Source: Comamonadaceae bacterium OS-1 (lineage in GTDB: Bacteria > Pseudomonadota > Gammaproteobacteria > Burkholderiales > Burkholderiaceae_C). Taken from it: DNA of 64,000 bases. The stretch's first letter is position 1; every line of letters begins with the position of its first letter. The stretch covers positions 3,162,001 through 3,226,000 of the forward strand of contig AP026969.1 in assembly GCA_027923965.1 (NCBI GenBank), given 5' to 3'. This document shows, in pieces, positions 46,763-58,100 of the stretch. Below the pieces are notes generated by a model that was given only the letters and a program-made list of their open reading frames with translations, was not told where the DNA came from and did not search any database. A program made the translations under genes and the position numbers.

Positions 46763-47301
46763 GCAGCGGCCTTGTCGGCACCGGGGCGCTTAGCTATGAA
46801 GCCACGCAAGGCCGCCACCGCACTGCGCACCACATTGCCCACGGTGTGGGCGGTGGTGTCACCCACCACGCGCGACAGGTCTTCTTCCAGATCCCAGCGC
46901 ACATGGTCCACCAGCCAGTTGACCTCGGCGGCCAGTTGCACATCGCCCTCGATGCGCACGCCGGGCTTGCCGCTGCTGAGCGCCTGCTGGGCCAGGGCGA
47001 AAGGCGAGGTTTCAGTGATGGTGAGCGTAAGGTCGGCGCGCATGCCGGGCGTGGCACGGTCCAGCAAGCCCGCAGGCGTGGCCACCAGGGCCATGTGGAA
47101 GCTGCGCCACTGCATCAGCACCACGCGGCCCTTTTGGCGGGCCAGGCGGGCGGTGGCTTCGGGTTCTTGCTGCAGCACGTGGTTGAGCAGCAGGACGATG
47201 CGGTTTTGCACCTCGTCCACCACCCAGGGGGGCGGCTGCAGCGTGGCGCTGGCGCGGGTGAAGAGGTTTTCGAGCAAAGAAAAAGGGGACTGTGTTGCCA
47301 T
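46759..47301 (-). CDS. ubiJ: Ubiquinone biosynthesis accessory factor UbiJ (SCP2 domain)
   Basis: A 180-residue lipid-binding protein. The N-terminal SCP2 domain (about residues 10-120; RNPxx-type [16 protein letters not shown] and [15 protein letters not shown]) would bind ubiquinone intermediates for the soluble Ubi complex. The C-terminal helix is rich in Val/Ala/Arg. It sits directly before ubiB, as in E. coli ubiE-ubiJ-ubiB, except that a Tim44-like gene is interposed after ubiE here. The overlap with ubiB is GTGA. Confidence 0.93.
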   Translation of the reverse strand: MATQSPFSLLENLFTRASATLQPPPWVVDEVQNRIVLLLNHVLQQEPEATARLARQKGRVVLMQWRSFHMALVATPAGLLDRATPGMRADLTLTITETSPFALAQQALSSGKPGVRIEGDVQLAAEVNWLVDHVRWDLEEDLSRVVGDTTAHTVGNVVRSAVAALRGFIAKRPGADKAAA

Positions 47302-47367
47302 AGTCCCCCATTATCCGGGATAGTTACTTGACTCCGGGACGCAAGCGCCCTTGACCAATCGCTGTTG

Positions 47368-47429
47368 AGGGCTTACGCAAGTCCCCTTGTGCGCCCGGCG
47401 GGCGACACAAGGGGCGCTGCGTAAGCCCT
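47368..47429. repeat. Long imperfect hairpin between Tim44-like gene and ubiJ
   Basis: Two 24-base arms (47368-47391 and 47406-47429) pair at 21 positions around a short GC-rich loop that itself contains CGCC/GGCG. It starts five bases after the Tim44-like stop. No T-run follows, so it could stabilise the upstream message or be a mobile palindromic unit rather than a classic terminator. Confidence 0.7.
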
Positions 47430-47433
47430 GTCG

Positions 47434-48396
47434 CTATTGCAGGGCTTGTACGCCCGCCACCAGCCAGCCGCTGGCACCGCTCTTAGGTTTGGTCATGTTC
47501 CAGACCTCGCGGAACGGGCTGGGGCCGGAGGACGGGTCTTCGCGGATCATGCCGGAGAACTCGACGCTGGCCATGTAGTCGTTGCCCAGATCTTCGATGC
47601 CCAGCAGCTGGGCATCCAGCATCACCACATCGGTTTTGTTGGTGTGACCGCCGGTGTGGGTTTCGCGCTCGGTCAGCTGGGACTGGATTTCGCCCAGCAT
47701 GGTGTCGGTCATCATGGCGCGCAGCGACGCGATGTCGGAGCGGTCCCAGGCCGATTGCAGGGTGATGAAGTTGTTTTTGGCCGCGCGCAAAAAGCCTTCG
47801 GAATCAAAGCCCGCCGGTGCGCCCCAGCCCTGCGGACCGGCCAGCGCCGAGCCGATCATGGAACCGCCAGACTCCAGCGGAGCCATGTGGCTGCTGCGCT
47901 CAAAGGGCCGCGCCGACGCGTCGTTGCCCACGTGGTCGGGCGAATAGCTGGGTGCGGCGGCCGGGGCTGCCGCACCCTGGTAGGCAAACGGGCTCGCAAC
48001 GACGGCGGGTGCCTTGCGCGATCGGATAAAGCCCCACAGCAGCATGCCGCCCATCACCAGCAAGGCAATCATCAGGAACTGGCCCATCTCGGCACCCAGG
48101 CCCAGGGAGTGCGCCAACCAGGCCAGGCCGACACCGGCCGCCAAACCACCCAGCATGGCACCCCATGGACGTTTGGGTGCCACTGCGGGTGCGGCTGCAG
48201 GTGCTGTGGCAGGAGCCGGACGGGCGGCGTTGGTGGCGTTTTGCGTGGGTGCCACGGGTGCGGGGGCCGCCTGGCGCTGCGTCACATTGCTGGACTGCCG
48301 ACCCATCGAACGGCCACCGCCCAAACGCGCAGCCTCGGCATCGAAACCTGCGGCCAAGACCATTGTGGCGGCCAAAACCAATGCCCAAACTTTCAT
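47434..48396 (-). CDS. Tim44-like domain membrane protein
   Basis: A 320-residue protein with a signal peptide or N-terminal helix (MKVWALVLAATMVLAAGFDA) and an Ala/Pro-rich linker (about 40-75). Two adjacent membrane helices come next (about 78-125, GAMLGGLAAGVGLAWLAHSL and FLMIALLVMGGMLLWGFI). The C-terminal Tim44 fold (about 195-320, FLRAAKNNFITLQSAWDRSD to the end) binds lipids or partners in related proteins. GGAGG lies before the ATG. It lies between ubiE and ubiJ, a conserved betaproteobacterial order, which hints at a link to quinone synthesis without proof. Confidence 0.9.
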   Translation of the reverse strand: MKVWALVLAATMVLAAGFDAEAARLGGGRSMGRQSSNVTQRQAAPAPVAPTQNATNAARPAPATAPAAAPAVAPKRPWGAMLGGLAAGVGLAWLAHSLGLGAEMGQFLMIALLVMGGMLLWGFIRSRKAPAVVASPFAYQGAAAPAAAPSYSPDHVGNDASARPFERSSHMAPLESGGSMIGSALAGPQGWGAPAGFDSEGFLRAAKNNFITLQSAWDRSDIASLRAMMTDTMLGEIQSQLTERETHTGGHTNKTDVVMLDAQLLGIEDLGNDYMASVEFSGMIREDPSSGPSPFREVWNMTKPKSGASGWLVAGVQALQ

Positions 48397-48435
48397 ACTG
48401 CCTCCGTTATTGTTATAGATTAAACCGGACTACGC

Positions 48436-49167
48436 TCAACACTTGATCCCCACGTGCAAGGCCACCATACCCCCGGTAAGGTTGTGGTAGTCGACGTGGC
48501 CAAAGCCTGCGGCCTGCATCATGGTTTTCAACTCTTTCTGGCCAGGGTGCATGCGGATGGACTCGGCCAGGTAGCGGTAGCTGGCATCGTCGCCTGCCAC
48601 CAGCTTGCCCAGTTGCGGCAGCACCTTGAAGGAATACCAGTCGTAGACCTTCTCCAGCGGCTGGGCCACCTTGGAGAACTCCAGCACCAGCAGCTTGCCG
48701 CCGGGCTTGAGCACGCGGCACATCTCGGCCAGGGCCACGTCTTTATGGGTCATGTTGCGCAGGCCAAAGGCCACGCTGACGCGGTCAAAGCTGGCATCGG
48801 GGAACGGCAGTTTTTCGGCATCGCAGACCATGGTGGGCAGCACCACGCCCGCGTCCAGCAGGCGGTCGCGGCCGGTGCGCAGCATGGCTTCGTTGATGTC
48901 GGTGTGCACCACCCGGCCGGTGGCACCGACCTTTTTGGCAAACGCCATGGCCAGGTCGCCGGTGCCGCCGGCGATGTCCAGCACCTGGTGGCCTTCGCGG
49001 ATATCGGCCACCAGCACGGTGTAGGCCTTCCAGGTACGGTGCAGACCCGCCGACATCAGGTCGTTCATCAGGTCGTATTTGGAGGCTACGGAATCGAACA
49101 CGCCGCGCACATGGCGGGCCTTTTCGCTCTCGTCAACCGACTGGAAACCAAAGTGGGTAGTGCTCAT
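48436..49167 (-). CDS. ubiE: Ubiquinone/menaquinone C-methyltransferase
   Basis: A 243-residue SAM-dependent methyltransferase for the C-methylation step of ubiquinone. It has the UbiE signatures [20 protein letters not shown] near the start and the SAM motif [12 protein letters not shown] at about residue 62. The sequence [20 protein letters not shown] and the C-terminal [14 protein letters not shown] are typical. Length and ends are normal. In a ubiquinone-only betaproteobacterium only the ubiquinone reaction would be used. Confidence 0.97.
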   Translation of the reverse strand: MSTTHFGFQSVDESEKARHVRGVFDSVASKYDLMNDLMSAGLHRTWKAYTVLVADIREGHQVLDIAGGTGDLAMAFAKKVGATGRVVHTDINEAMLRTGRDRLLDAGVVLPTMVCDAEKLPFPDASFDRVSVAFGLRNMTHKDVALAEMCRVLKPGGKLLVLEFSKVAQPLEKVYDWYSFKVLPQLGKLVAGDDASYRYLAESIRMHPGQKELKTMMQAAGFGHVDYHNLTGGMVALHVGIKC

Positions 49168-49235
49168 GTTTGTATACTAAATCAGAATAGTGGCGCACCA
49201 CAACGACAACCCTGCGCCGCACAGGGAATTTAAAG

Positions 49236-49301
49236 AAAATCGGGCTCTCGTGCTCATCCATCCAGCACAAGCAGCTATATTTTCCGTAGCAAACCGATTT
49301 T
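49236..49301 (+). repeat. Palindromic repeat copy F
   Basis: The copy reads AAAATCGGGCTCTCGTGCTC, ATCCATCCAGCACAAGCAGC, TATATTTTCCGTAGCAAACC, GATTTT. Its outer ends AAAATCGG/CCGATTTT form an 8-bp stem, and GTGCT/AGCAC an inner one. It covers the stop codon of the DUF971 gene and could act as that gene's terminator or as the leader of ubiE. Confidence 0.8.
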
Positions 49302-49713
49302 AGTGGCTGCCGCAACCCTTGGCGGCTTTGCCGGGCATGGGCGTATCGCGGCTGGCACCGGCTGCGGCCAGGCGGGCTTCGTAGTCGGCCCACAGCTTGT
49401 CTTGCTCCCTACCCAAAAAGTACAGGTACTCCCAGGTGAAGATGCCGGTGCTGTGGCCGTCGGAGAACGCAGGCTGCACGCCGTAGTTGCCCACCGGCTC
49501 CAGGCCGACCAGGGTGACTTCGCGCTTGCCGGTTTGCAGGGTTTCCTGCCCCGGGCCGTGGCCCTGCACCTCGGCCGACGGTGAGTACACGCGCATCAGC
49601 TCGAACGGGATGCGGAACACCGCGCCGTCGGAAAACGTGACTTCCAGCGCCCGCGACAGGCCGTGGACGGTAATATCTTTAGGGGTAGGCGCGCCCGCCT
49701 TCAAGCCCGCCAT
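49300..49713 (-). CDS. DUF971 family protein
   Basis: A 137-residue protein with the DUF971 fold (the N-terminal domain of gamma-butyrobetaine hydroxylases): ITVHGLSRALEVTFSDGAVF, then IPFELMRVYSPSAEVQGHGP and FTWEYLYFLGREQ. It ends with a short cysteine-containing tail (AAKGCGSH) that could bind metal. Its start overlaps the stop of the FAD/Fe-S gene by one base (TGATG). It lies ahead of ubiE, as in many betaproteobacteria. The function is not established; a Fe-S or quinone link has been suggested for relatives by context only. Confidence 0.9.
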   Translation of the reverse strand: MAGLKAGAPTPKDITVHGLSRALEVTFSDGAVFRIPFELMRVYSPSAEVQGHGPGQETLQTGKREVTLVGLEPVGNYGVQPAFSDGHSTGIFTWEYLYFLGREQDKLWADYEARLAAAGASRDTPMPGKAAKGCGSH

Positions 49714-52700
49714 CAGACTAAAACCCGCTCAATGCCACCATGGTTGGCTTGCGCCACGTAGGTGGGTAGCCAGTCCTTGCCCAGGATCTGGTTGGCCATC
49801 TCGACCACGATGTAGTCGGCCTCCAGCAGACCGTTTTGCAGGTCGTTGCCGTAGCGGCTCAGGCCCTGCAGGCAGCTGGGGCAACTGGTGAGGATTTTCA
49901 CGTTGTCCTTTTCAGCCAGGTTACCCATGGCGCGCAGCTTGGTTTCGTCGTTGCGCAGCTCTTCTTCCTTGCGGAAGCGGATTTGCGTGGAGATGTCGGG
50001 CCGGGTCACGCCCAGGGTGCCGGACTCGCCGCAGCAGCGCTTGCTCTCCAGCACCTGGTCGCCCAGCAGTGCTTTGACCGTCTTCATGGGCTCCTGCAGC
50101 TTCATGGGGGTGTGGCAGGGGTCGTGGTAGAGGTAGCTGCCACCGTTGTCCAGCGTAATGCCCTTTTCCAGCAGGTATTCGTGGATGTCGATGATGCGGC
50201 AGCCGGGGAAGATCTTGTCGAACTCGTAGCCTTGCAGCTGATCAAAACAGGTGCCGCAGCTCACCACCACGGTCTTGATGTCCAGGTAGTTCAGGGTGTT
50301 GGCCACGCGGTGGAACAGCACCCGGTTGTCGGTGATGATCTTGTCGGCCTTGTCGAACTGGCCGCTGCCCTTTTGCGGGTAGCCGCAGCACAGGTAGCCC
50401 GGCGGCAGCACGGTTTGCACCCCGGCATGCCACAGCATGGCCTGGGTGGCCAGGCCCACCTGGCTGAACAGGCGCTCGGAGCCGCAGCCGGGGAAGTAAA
50501 ACACCGCCTCGGATTCGCTGGTGGTGGCCACCGGGTTGCGGATGATGGGCACGTAGTCGCTGTCTTCGATGTCCAGCAGGGCACGGGCGGTCTTTTTGGG
50601 CAGGTTACCCGGCATCTTCTTGTTGATGAAGTGGATCACCTGCTCCTTGATGGGCGCAGTGCCCACCGTGGCGCGGGGCGCGGCGGTCTGCTTCTTGGCG
50701 AAGCTGCGCAGCAGGTCGTTGGCCAGGCGCTGGGCCTTGAAGCCCACACCCACCATGGCCGCCCGGGCCAGCTTGATGGTCTCGGGATTGGTGGCATTCA
50801 GGAAGAACATGGCGGCGGCATTGCCGGGGCGGAAGGTTTTCTTACCCATCTTGCGCAGCAGGTTGCGCATGTTCATGGTCACGTCGCCAAAGTCGATCTT
50901 CACCGGGCAGGGGGTCAGGCACTTGTGGCATACGGTGCAGTGGTCGGCCACGTCCTCGAACTGCTCCCAGTGCTTGATGCTCACGCCGCGGCGGGTCTGC
51001 TCTTCGTACAAAAAGGCTTCCACCAGCAAGGACGTGGCCAGAATCTTGTTGCGCGGGCTGTACAGCAGGTTGGCGCGCGGCACGTGGGTGGCGCACACGG
51101 GTTTGCATTTGCCGCAGCGCAGGCAGTCCTTCATGCTGTCGGCAATCGCGCCGATATCGCTTTGCTGCATGATCAGCGACTCGTGGCCCATCAGCCCGAA
51201 GCTGGGGGTGTAGGCATTGGTCAAATCGGCAAAAATAGAGCCCCCACGCTCGGCACTGGCGTGTCCTCCCTGCCCCCCATGGGGGCGCATTTCACCTTGG
51301 GGCGGCCCGGCGGTGAAACCTAGAGCCAAATTTGGCTCTAGCGCTGATCCATCCAGCACAGGCAACTGCGAATTCCGTAGCAACTTGCCTTTATTGAAGC
51401 GGCCTTCGGGATCGATGCGCTGCTTGTAGTCGGTAAACGGCTGCATCTCGGCATCGCTCAAAAACTCCAGCTTGGTGATGCCGATGCCGTGCTCGCCCGA
51501 GATCACGCCGTCCAGGGATCTAGCCAGCGCCATGATGCGCTTGACGGCACCGTGCGCGGTTTGCAGCATTTCGTAGTTGTCGCTGTTGACCGGCAGGTTG
51601 GTGTGCACATTGCCATCGCCCGCGTGCATGTGCAGGGCCACCCAGACCCGGCCCTTGAGCACGGTCTTGTGGATGGCGGTGCACTCATCCAGGATGCCCT
51701 TGAAGGCCGCGCCGGTGAAGATGTTTTGCAGGCCTGCACGGATCTGCGTCTTCCAGCTGGCGCGCAGCGTGTGGTCTTGCAGCTGCGGGAACAGGGTTTC
51801 CACCCCGTCCAGCCAGCCCTGCCACAGGGCGCGGGTCTCGGCCACCAGGGCTAGGGCCTGCGCAACCCGCTCTTCCAGCAGCTCAGGCGAGGGAATATCG
51901 CCCTCCTCGTCACCCTTGCCCAGCGGCAGGTTGCCTTTGCTGAAAAAGTCTTGCAGCGCATCGCACAGCTCCAGCTTGTTCTTCAGGCTGAGCTCGATGT
52001 TGATGCGCTCGATGCCGTCGGTGTACTCGGCCATGCGCGGCAGCGGGATCACCACGTCTTCGTTGATTTTGAAGGCGTTGGTGTGGCGGCTGATGGCGGC
52101 GGTTTTCTTGCGGTCCAGCCAGAATTTCTTGCGCGCCTCGGGGCTGATGGCGATGAAGCCTTCGCCGGATCTTGAGTTGGCAATGCGCACCACCTCACTG
52201 GTGGCGCGGGCTACGTCGTCGGCGTTGTCGCCCGCGATGTCGCCAAACAAGGCCATCTTGGGCAGGCCGCCGCGCTTGGACTTGGTGGTGTAGCCCACGG
52301 CTTTCAGGTAGCGGTCGTCCAGATGCTCCAGCCCGGCCAGCAGCACGCCGGTGCGCTTTTGCTCGGCGAACATGAAGTCTTTGATCTCGACGATGCTGGG
52401 CACCGCGTTCTTGGCATCGCCAAAGAACTCCAGGCACACGGTGCGGGTGTGCGCGGGCATGCGGTGCACCACCCAGCGGCCGCTGGTGATCAGGCCGTCG
52501 CAGCCTTCTTTCTGGATGCCGGGCAGGCCGCTGAGGAATTTGTCGGTCACATCCTTGCCCAGGCCCTCCTTGCGGAAGGTGCGGCCCGGGATGTCCAGGC
52601 GCTCGGTGCGGATCTTGGTTTTACCGTCGGCCTCGAAGTACTGCAGCTCGAAGCTGGCCATTTCCACGTCGTGGATCTTGCCCAGGTTGTGGTTCAGGCG

Positions 52701-53696
52701 GGTGACTTCCAGCCACTGCGCGTCAGGGGTCACCATGCGCCAGGAAGCTAAATTGTCCAGCGCCGTACCCCACAGCACGGCCTTTTTGCCACCGGCGTTC
52801 ATGGCGATATTGCCGCCGATGCAAGAGGCTTCGGCCGACGTGGGATCGACCGCAAACACGTAACCACCGCGCTCAGCCGCATCGGCCACGCGCTGGGTCA
52901 CCACACCGGCTTCGCTGAAGATGGTGGCCACGGGGTGGTCCACGCCGGGCAGCATGCGCATCTCCACCTCGGTCATGGCTTCTAACTTTTCGGTGTTGAT
53001 GACCGCGCTGTTCCAGGTCAGCGGAATCGCGCCGCCGGTGTAGCCGGTGCCGCCGCCACGCGGAATGATGGTCAGGCCGAGTTCGATGCAGCCCTTGACC
53101 AGTCCGGCCATTTCGGCCTCGGTGTCGGGGGTGAGCACCACAAACGGATATTCGACGCGCCAGTCGGTGGCATCCGTCACATGGCTCACGCGGCTCAGGC
53201 CGTCGAACTTGATGTTGTCCTTGGCAGTGAGCTTGCCCAGCACGCGGGCGGTCTTGCGGCGCAGGTCGTAGGTCTGGGCGAATGTCTTGTAGAACTTATC
53301 CACCGCCTCTTTGGCCAGCACCAGCAGCTCGCCCACCAGGGCGTCGCGCTCCTGGTCCTGCTCGGGGGTGCGGCGTTTGCCCACTTCGTCCAGCCGGTGG
53401 TGCAAAGCGTCGGCCAGTTGCTTGCGGCGCTTGGGGTTGTCCAGCAGGTCGTCTTGCAGGTAGGGGTTGCGCTGCACCACCCAGATATCGCCCAGCACTT
53501 CGTACAGCATGCGGGCAGATCGGCCGGTGCGGCGCTCCTGGCGCAGGCCGTTCAGGACATCCCAGGCGCGTGTGCCCAACAGACGGATGACGATTTCGCG
53601 GTCGGAAAACGAGGTGTAGTTGTACGGGATTTCGCGCAGGCGAACGGCTTCAGGGGCCTGCGCCAGCAGGGTGGACAACGCGGTGGGAGCATTCAT
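49713..53696 (-). CDS. DUF3683/FAD-oxidase/Fe-S/CCG fusion oxidoreductase
   Basis: A 1327-residue flavo-iron-sulfur protein. The N-terminal DUF3683 part (about 1-160, [20 protein letters not shown]) is followed by a PCMH FAD domain ([14 protein letters not shown] near 216, then [14 protein letters not shown]), a FAD-oxidase C-terminal domain ([20 protein letters not shown]), and two 4Fe-4S sites ([11 protein letters not shown] and [11 protein letters not shown], about 856-930). Two CCG domains come last ([11 protein letters not shown] near 1101, [10 protein letters not shown] near 1220). It resembles D-lactate or D-2-hydroxyacid dehydrogenases that feed quinone, but the substrate is not proven. 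Residues about 772-819, between oxidase and Fe-S parts, are encoded by two repeats. The start at 53696 is preferred over 53729. Confidence 0.9.
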   Translation of the reverse strand: MNAPTALSTLLAQAPEAVRLREIPYNYTSFSDREIVIRLLGTRAWDVLNGLRQERRTGRSARMLYEVLGDIWVVQRNPYLQDDLLDNPKRRKQLADALHHRLDEVGKRRTPEQDQERDALVGELLVLAKEAVDKFYKTFAQTYDLRRKTARVLGKLTAKDNIKFDGLSRVSHVTDATDWRVEYPFVVLTPDTEAEMAGLVKGCIELGLTIIPRGGGTGYTGGAIPLTWNSAVINTEKLEAMTEVEMRMLPGVDHPVATIFSEAGVVTQRVADAAERGGYVFAVDPTSAEASCIGGNIAMNAGGKKAVLWGTALDNLASWRMVTPDAQWLEVTRLNHNLGKIHDVEMASFELQYFEADGKTKIRTERLDIPGRTFRKEGLGKDVTDKFLSGLPGIQKEGCDGLITSGRWVVHRMPAHTRTVCLEFFGDAKNAVPSIVEIKDFMFAEQKRTGVLLAGLEHLDDRYLKAVGYTTKSKRGGLPKMALFGDIAGDNADDVARATSEVVRIANSRSGEGFIAISPEARKKFWLDRKKTAAISRHTNAFKINEDVVIPLPRMAEYTDGIERINIELSLKNKLELCDALQDFFSKGNLPLGKGDEEGDIPSPELLEERVAQALALVAETRALWQGWLDGVETLFPQLQDHTLRASWKTQIRAGLQNIFTGAAFKGILDECTAIHKTVLKGRVWVALHMHAGDGNVHTNLPVNSDNYEMLQTAHGAVKRIMALARSLDGVISGEHGIGITKLEFLSDAEMQPFTDYKQRIDPEGRFNKGKLLRNSQLPVLDGSALEPNLALGFTAGPPQGEMRPHGGQGGHASAERGGSIFADLTNAYTPSFGLMGHESLIMQQSDIGAIADSMKDCLRCGKCKPVCATHVPRANLLYSPRNKILATSLLVEAFLYEEQTRRGVSIKHWEQFEDVADHCTVCHKCLTPCPVKIDFGDVTMNMRNLLRKMGKKTFRPGNAAAMFFLNATNPETIKLARAAMVGVGFKAQRLANDLLRSFAKKQTAAPRATVGTAPIKEQVIHFINKKMPGNLPKKTARALLDIEDSDYVPIIRNPVATTSESEAVFYFPGCGSERLFSQVGLATQAMLWHAGVQTVLPPGYLCCGYPQKGSGQFDKADKIITDNRVLFHRVANTLNYLDIKTVVVSCGTCFDQLQGYEFDKIFPGCRIIDIHEYLLEKGITLDNGGSYLYHDPCHTPMKLQEPMKTVKALLGDQVLESKRCCGESGTLGVTRPDISTQIRFRKEEELRNDETKLRAMGNLAEKDNVKILTSCPSCLQGLSRYGNDLQNGLLEADYIVVEMANQILGKDWLPTYVAQANHGGIERVLV
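51240..51383 (+). repeat. Adjacent repeats K (copy 2) and G inside the FAD/Fe-S gene
   Basis: Type K (51240-51318) has CCCCCACGCTC, a CCCCCCATGGGGG hairpin and a 7-bp stem TTTCACC/GGTGAAA. Copy G (51323-51383) follows: the palindrome GAGCCAAATTTGGCTC, then TAGCGCTGATCCATCCAGCA, CAGGCAACTGCGAATTCCGT, AGC. Both are translated antisense as an inter-domain linker of about 48 residues rich in Gly, Pro and Ala. Confidence 0.8.
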
Positions 53697-53815
53697 TGGG
53701 GGAAAACCTGGGGTGGGCACAGCGCCCATGGGCCTGGGATGACAGTCGGATAGCGATTTTAGGGCAGCGGACTTTCACCCTGCCGACAGCGGGTTGTCGG
53801 GAAACGACGGCTACA

Positions 53816-55045
53816 TCAGAACAGCACGCGGCTGCGGATGGTGCCGGGTACCTCGGCCAGCTTTTCCAACGCCAAATCGCTAGACTCCGCGTCGATATCG
53901 ATCACCACATAACCAATCTTCTCGTTGGTCTGCAGAAACTGGGCGGCGATGTTGATGCGGTTGTCGCTGAACACCTGGTTCACCGCCGACAGCACGCCGG
54001 GCACATTGTGGTGGATGTGCAGCAGGCGGTGCTTGCCGGAATGGCTGCTGAGGGCCACCTCGGGGAAGTTGACCGACGAGGTGGAAGTGCCGTTGTCGCT
54101 GTACTTGACCAGCTTTTCCGCCACTTCCAGGCCGATATTGGCCTGCGCCTCGATGGTGGAGCCGCCCACGTGGGGGGTGAGGATCACGTTGTCCAGGCCG
54201 CGCAGGGGCGACTGGAACTCGTCCTTGTTGCTGCGCGGCTCTTCGGGGAACACGTCGATGGCGGCGCCCAGCAGCTTTTTGGATTTAAGGGCGGCCGCCA
54301 GCGCATCGATATCAACTACCGTGCCGCGCGCGGCATTGATGAAAATGCTGTCCTGCTTCATGGCGGCGAACTCTGCTGCACCAATCATCCACTGGGTGGC
54401 GGCGGTTTCGGGCACGTGCAGGGTGACGATGTCGCTCTGGCCCAGCAGATCGTGCAAATTGCCCACCTGGCGCGCATTGCCCAGCGGCAGCTTGGTCACC
54501 ACGTCGTAAAAGCAGACCTGCATGCCCATGGCCTCGGCCAGCACCGACAACTGCGTGCCAATGGAGCCGTAGCCCACGATGCCCAGGGTTTTGCCGCGGA
54601 TCTCGTACGAATTCTCGGCCGACTTGAGCCAGCCGCCGCGGTGCGCCACCGCGCTTTTCTCGGGAATGCCGCGCAGCAGCAAGATCGCCTCGGCCAGCAC
54701 CAGCTCGGCCACCGACCGGGTGTTGGAAAACGGTGCGTTGAACACGGCGATGCCGCGCTCGCGGGCGGCCTCCAGGTCCACCTGGTTGGTGCCAATGCAA
54801 AAGCAGCCCACGGCCACCAGCTTGTGTGCCTGGGCAAACACTTCTTGGGTGAGCTGGGTGCGCGAGCGGATGCCGATGAAGTGCGCGTCGGCGATTTTTT
54901 CCTTCAGCTGCTCTTCGGGCAAAGCGCCGGGCAGGCTCTCGATCTGGGTGTAGCCCGCGTTGCGCAGCACCTCCAGCGCCGAAGGGTGCACGCCCTCCAG
55001 TAAGAGAAACTTGATCTTGCTTTTGTCCAGAGAAGTCTTGCGCAT
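53816..55045 (-). CDS. serA: D-3-phosphoglycerate dehydrogenase (ACT type)
   Basis: A 409-residue enzyme that starts serine synthesis by oxidising 3-phosphoglycerate with NAD. It closely follows the E. coli type: KIKFLLLEGVHPSALEVL at the start, NQVDLEAARERGIAVFNAPF, the NAD motif GIVGYGSIGTQL, the catalytic arginine in INAARGTVVD, the catalytic histidine in LTPHVGGSTIEAQ, and a C-terminal ACT domain (about 335-409) for serine feedback. The ATG at 55045 gives MRKTSLDKSKIKF, aligned with E. coli; longer frames (55063, 55129) are less likely. It is 119 bases upstream of the FAD/Fe-S gene. Confidence 0.95.
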   Translation of the reverse strand: MRKTSLDKSKIKFLLLEGVHPSALEVLRNAGYTQIESLPGALPEEQLKEKIADAHFIGIRSRTQLTQEVFAQAHKLVAVGCFCIGTNQVDLEAARERGIAVFNAPFSNTRSVAELVLAEAILLLRGIPEKSAVAHRGGWLKSAENSYEIRGKTLGIVGYGSIGTQLSVLAEAMGMQVCFYDVVTKLPLGNARQVGNLHDLLGQSDIVTLHVPETAATQWMIGAAEFAAMKQDSIFINAARGTVVDIDALAAALKSKKLLGAAIDVFPEEPRSNKDEFQSPLRGLDNVILTPHVGGSTIEAQANIGLEVAEKLVKYSDNGTSTSSVNFPEVALSSHSGKHRLLHIHHNVPGVLSAVNQVFSDNRINIAAQFLQTNEKIGYVVIDIDAESSDLALEKLAEVPGTIRSRVLF

Positions 55046-55144
55046 ACGGTGCCCGGCTGTCATAGGTGAAGGGGGTGGCGATGCTAGCATGCTGCGCCGC
55101 AGCAAATGGCCTCCCACCCCATGCGGCACTTCCCCTAGCAGGGG

Positions 55145-58100
55145 CTATTTGAAATCCCGGCTGGTGGTGGCCAGGCTGCCGAGCAAGGGGGTCAGGTCCA
55201 CCAGCTTCTGGGCGATCAGATTCATCACATCGCCTTCGCGCTGCCAGCGGCCCAGCACCGCCAGCAGCCGGGACTGCAGCAGTGCGGCGCGCTGCGTCTC
55301 GCGCACGGCCTTCCAGCAAATCACCTGCACCACGCCGGTTTCATCTTCCAGGGTGATGAAGGTCGTGCCCTTGGCAGTGGGCGGCTGCTGGCGCAGCGTG
55401 ACGATGCCGCAGTGGCGCACCATGCGGCCATCGGGCACGTCCAGCAGGTCCCGCGCCGACATCAGCCTGCGCCGGGCCAGTTGGGGCCGCAGCAGCGCCA
55501 GCGGGTGGCTGCGCAGGGTCAGGCCCAGGGACGCGTAGTCCCACTCCACCTCCTCCCCTTCCAGCGCGGGCGGCAATTCCAGCACATCTTCTTCCACCGG
55601 CGCATCCCGCAGCAGCAGCGGCGTGGAACGCAGGGCCGAGGCATCCCAGACCTGCTGCCGCCGGTGGCCGGACAGGCCCGCCAGCGCATCGGCCGCGGCC
55701 AGGGTTTGCATCTCGTGCTGCTCCAGGTGGGCGCGACGGGCCAGGTCTTCGGCGCTGTCGAACGGTGCTTCGGCCCGTGCCTGCACGATGCGCTGTGCCG
55801 ACTTTTTCTGCAGCTTGTCGATGAGGCGCAGGCCCAGCCGCACGGCCGGGGGGTGCGGCAGGTCTTCCAGGGTGCAGTCCACCTGGCTGTGCAGCACATC
55901 CGGGGGCCGCACCTCCACCCCATGGCGCTGGGCATCCTGCACCAGCTGCGAGGCCGAGTAAAAGCCCAGCGGCTGGCTGTTGAGCATGGCGGCCAAAAAT
56001 TCGGCCGGGTGGTGCCGCTTGATCCAGCAACTGTTATAGACCAGCAAGGCAAACGATGCCGCATGGCTTTCGGGAAAGCCATACTCGCCAAAGCCCTTGA
56101 TCTGCTCGAAGATGTTCTGGGCAAACGCCTCTTCATAGCCGCGTGCCGTCATGCCGCCGACGATTTTGTCGTAGTACTTTTCCAGCCCGCCCTTGCGCTT
56201 CCAGGCGGCCATGGCCCGCCGCAGCCCGTCGGCCTCGCCTGCGGTAAAACCGGCGGCCAGGATGGAAATCTGCATCACCTGCTCCTGGAATATCGGAATG
56301 CCCAGGGTGCGGCCCAAGGCCTCTTCCAGCGCAGCGCTGGGGTAGGTGACGGGCTCGATGCCCTGGCGACGGTTCAGGTAGGGGTGCACCATGCCACCCT
56401 GTATGGGCCCGGGCCGCACGATGGCCACCTCGATCACCAGGTCGTAGAAGCAGCGGGGTTGCAGCCGAGGCAGCATGCCCATTTGCGCCCGGCTCTCGAT
56501 CTGGAACACACCCACGGTGTCGGCCTGGCAAATCATGTCGTAGGTGGTGCTGCACTCGGGCGGGATGTCCTGCATCGCCATGGTCTGGCCGGTACGCTGC
56601 CCAATGAAATCCAGCGACTTGCGGAGGGCGGTGAGCATGCCCAGCGCCAGGCAGTCCACCTTGAGCAGGCCCACGGCATCCAGGTCGTCCTTGTCCCACT
56701 CGATCACGGTGCGGTTGGGCATGGCGGCGTTTTCGATGGGGACCATGCGCGCCAGCGGGCCTTGGGTGAGCACGAAGCCCCCGGTGTGCTGGGACAGGTG
56801 GCGCGGAAAGTCCAGCAAGGCCGTGGTCAGCTCCAGCAGCTGCTGCACCGCCAGGTCGTCAAGACGCAGGCCTGCTTCCTGCAGTCGCTCGGGGGCGATG
56901 GCCTGGCCGTCCCACCAGTGGTGGCCCTTGGCCAGCAGCTCCAGTGTTTCCAGCGGGAAGCCCAGGGCCTTGCCCACGTCCCGGATGGCCGACTTGGGTC
57001 GGTAGCAGATGACCACGCCGGTCAGTGCCGCGCGGTCCCGGCCGTATTTGGCGTACAGGTACTGCAACACCTCTTCACGCCGCTCGTGCTCGAAGTCGAT
57101 ATCGATGTCGGGCGGCTCGTTGCGCTCGCGGCTGATGAAGCGCTCGAACAGCATGCTCATGCGCGCCGGGTCCACCTCGGTCACCCCCAGGCAGTAGCAC
57201 ACCACAGAGTTGGCCGCCGACCCCCGGCCCTGGCAGAGGATGTGCTGGCTGCGGGCGAAACGCACGATGTCGTAGACGGTCAGAAAGTAGTGCTCGAAGC
57301 GCAGGTCGCCAATGAGTGCCAGTTCGTGCTCGATCTGCTCCTGCTCCTTGGCGGCCATGCCCTGCGGCCAGCGCCGCCCTGCCCCCTCGTAGGTGATGCG
57401 GCGCAGATAGCCCATGGGCGTTTCGCCCGCCGGCACGACTTCATCCGGGTACTGGTAGCGCAGTTCGTCCAGAGAAAAGTGGCAGCGTGCAGCGACCTGC
57501 AGAGTTTCATCCAGCAGATCCGGGGGGTAGGTCTGGGCCAGGCGCAGCCGGGTGCGCAGATGCCGTTCTGCATTGGGCTGCAAGGCCAGGCCGCAGGCGG
57601 TCAAGGGCTGGCCGATCCGGGTGGCGGTGAGCACATCCTGCAGCGGCTTGCGGGAGCGCACATGCATGTGCACGTCTCCAGCGGCCACCAGTGCAATGGC
57701 GGTAAGCGCGCTGACCTGGCGCAGCTGGTACAGCCACATCTCGTCGCCCAGCACGCGCAGCATCTGCACCGCCAGCCAGCAGCGGCCGGTAAAGGCACCG
57801 AGCAGCCAGCGGGCCACGGATTCCAGTTGCGCGCCAGTGGAGCGCCGGTCTGGCGCGGCCAGCACCACGCAGTCGGCCAGGGCCTGCGGGTCTATGGCCT
57901 CGCGGCTGAGGTGGTAGCTGCCCTTTTGCGCCGACCGGCGCAGCCCGGTAATGAACTCGCACAGATTGCCGTAACCGTTGAGGTTGCAGGCCAGCACGAT
58001 GAAGGTAAACGGTGCCTCGCCATCCACCTGGAACTGGCTGCCCACCAGCAGCGGCAGGCCCTGCTCCTTGGCGGCCACGTGGGCGCGCACGATCCCGGCC

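Noticed and set aside
49836..51323. 495-residue plus-strand open frame
   Set aside because: Antisense to the Fe-S and CCG domains of the FAD/Fe-S protein, whose cysteine motifs are intact.
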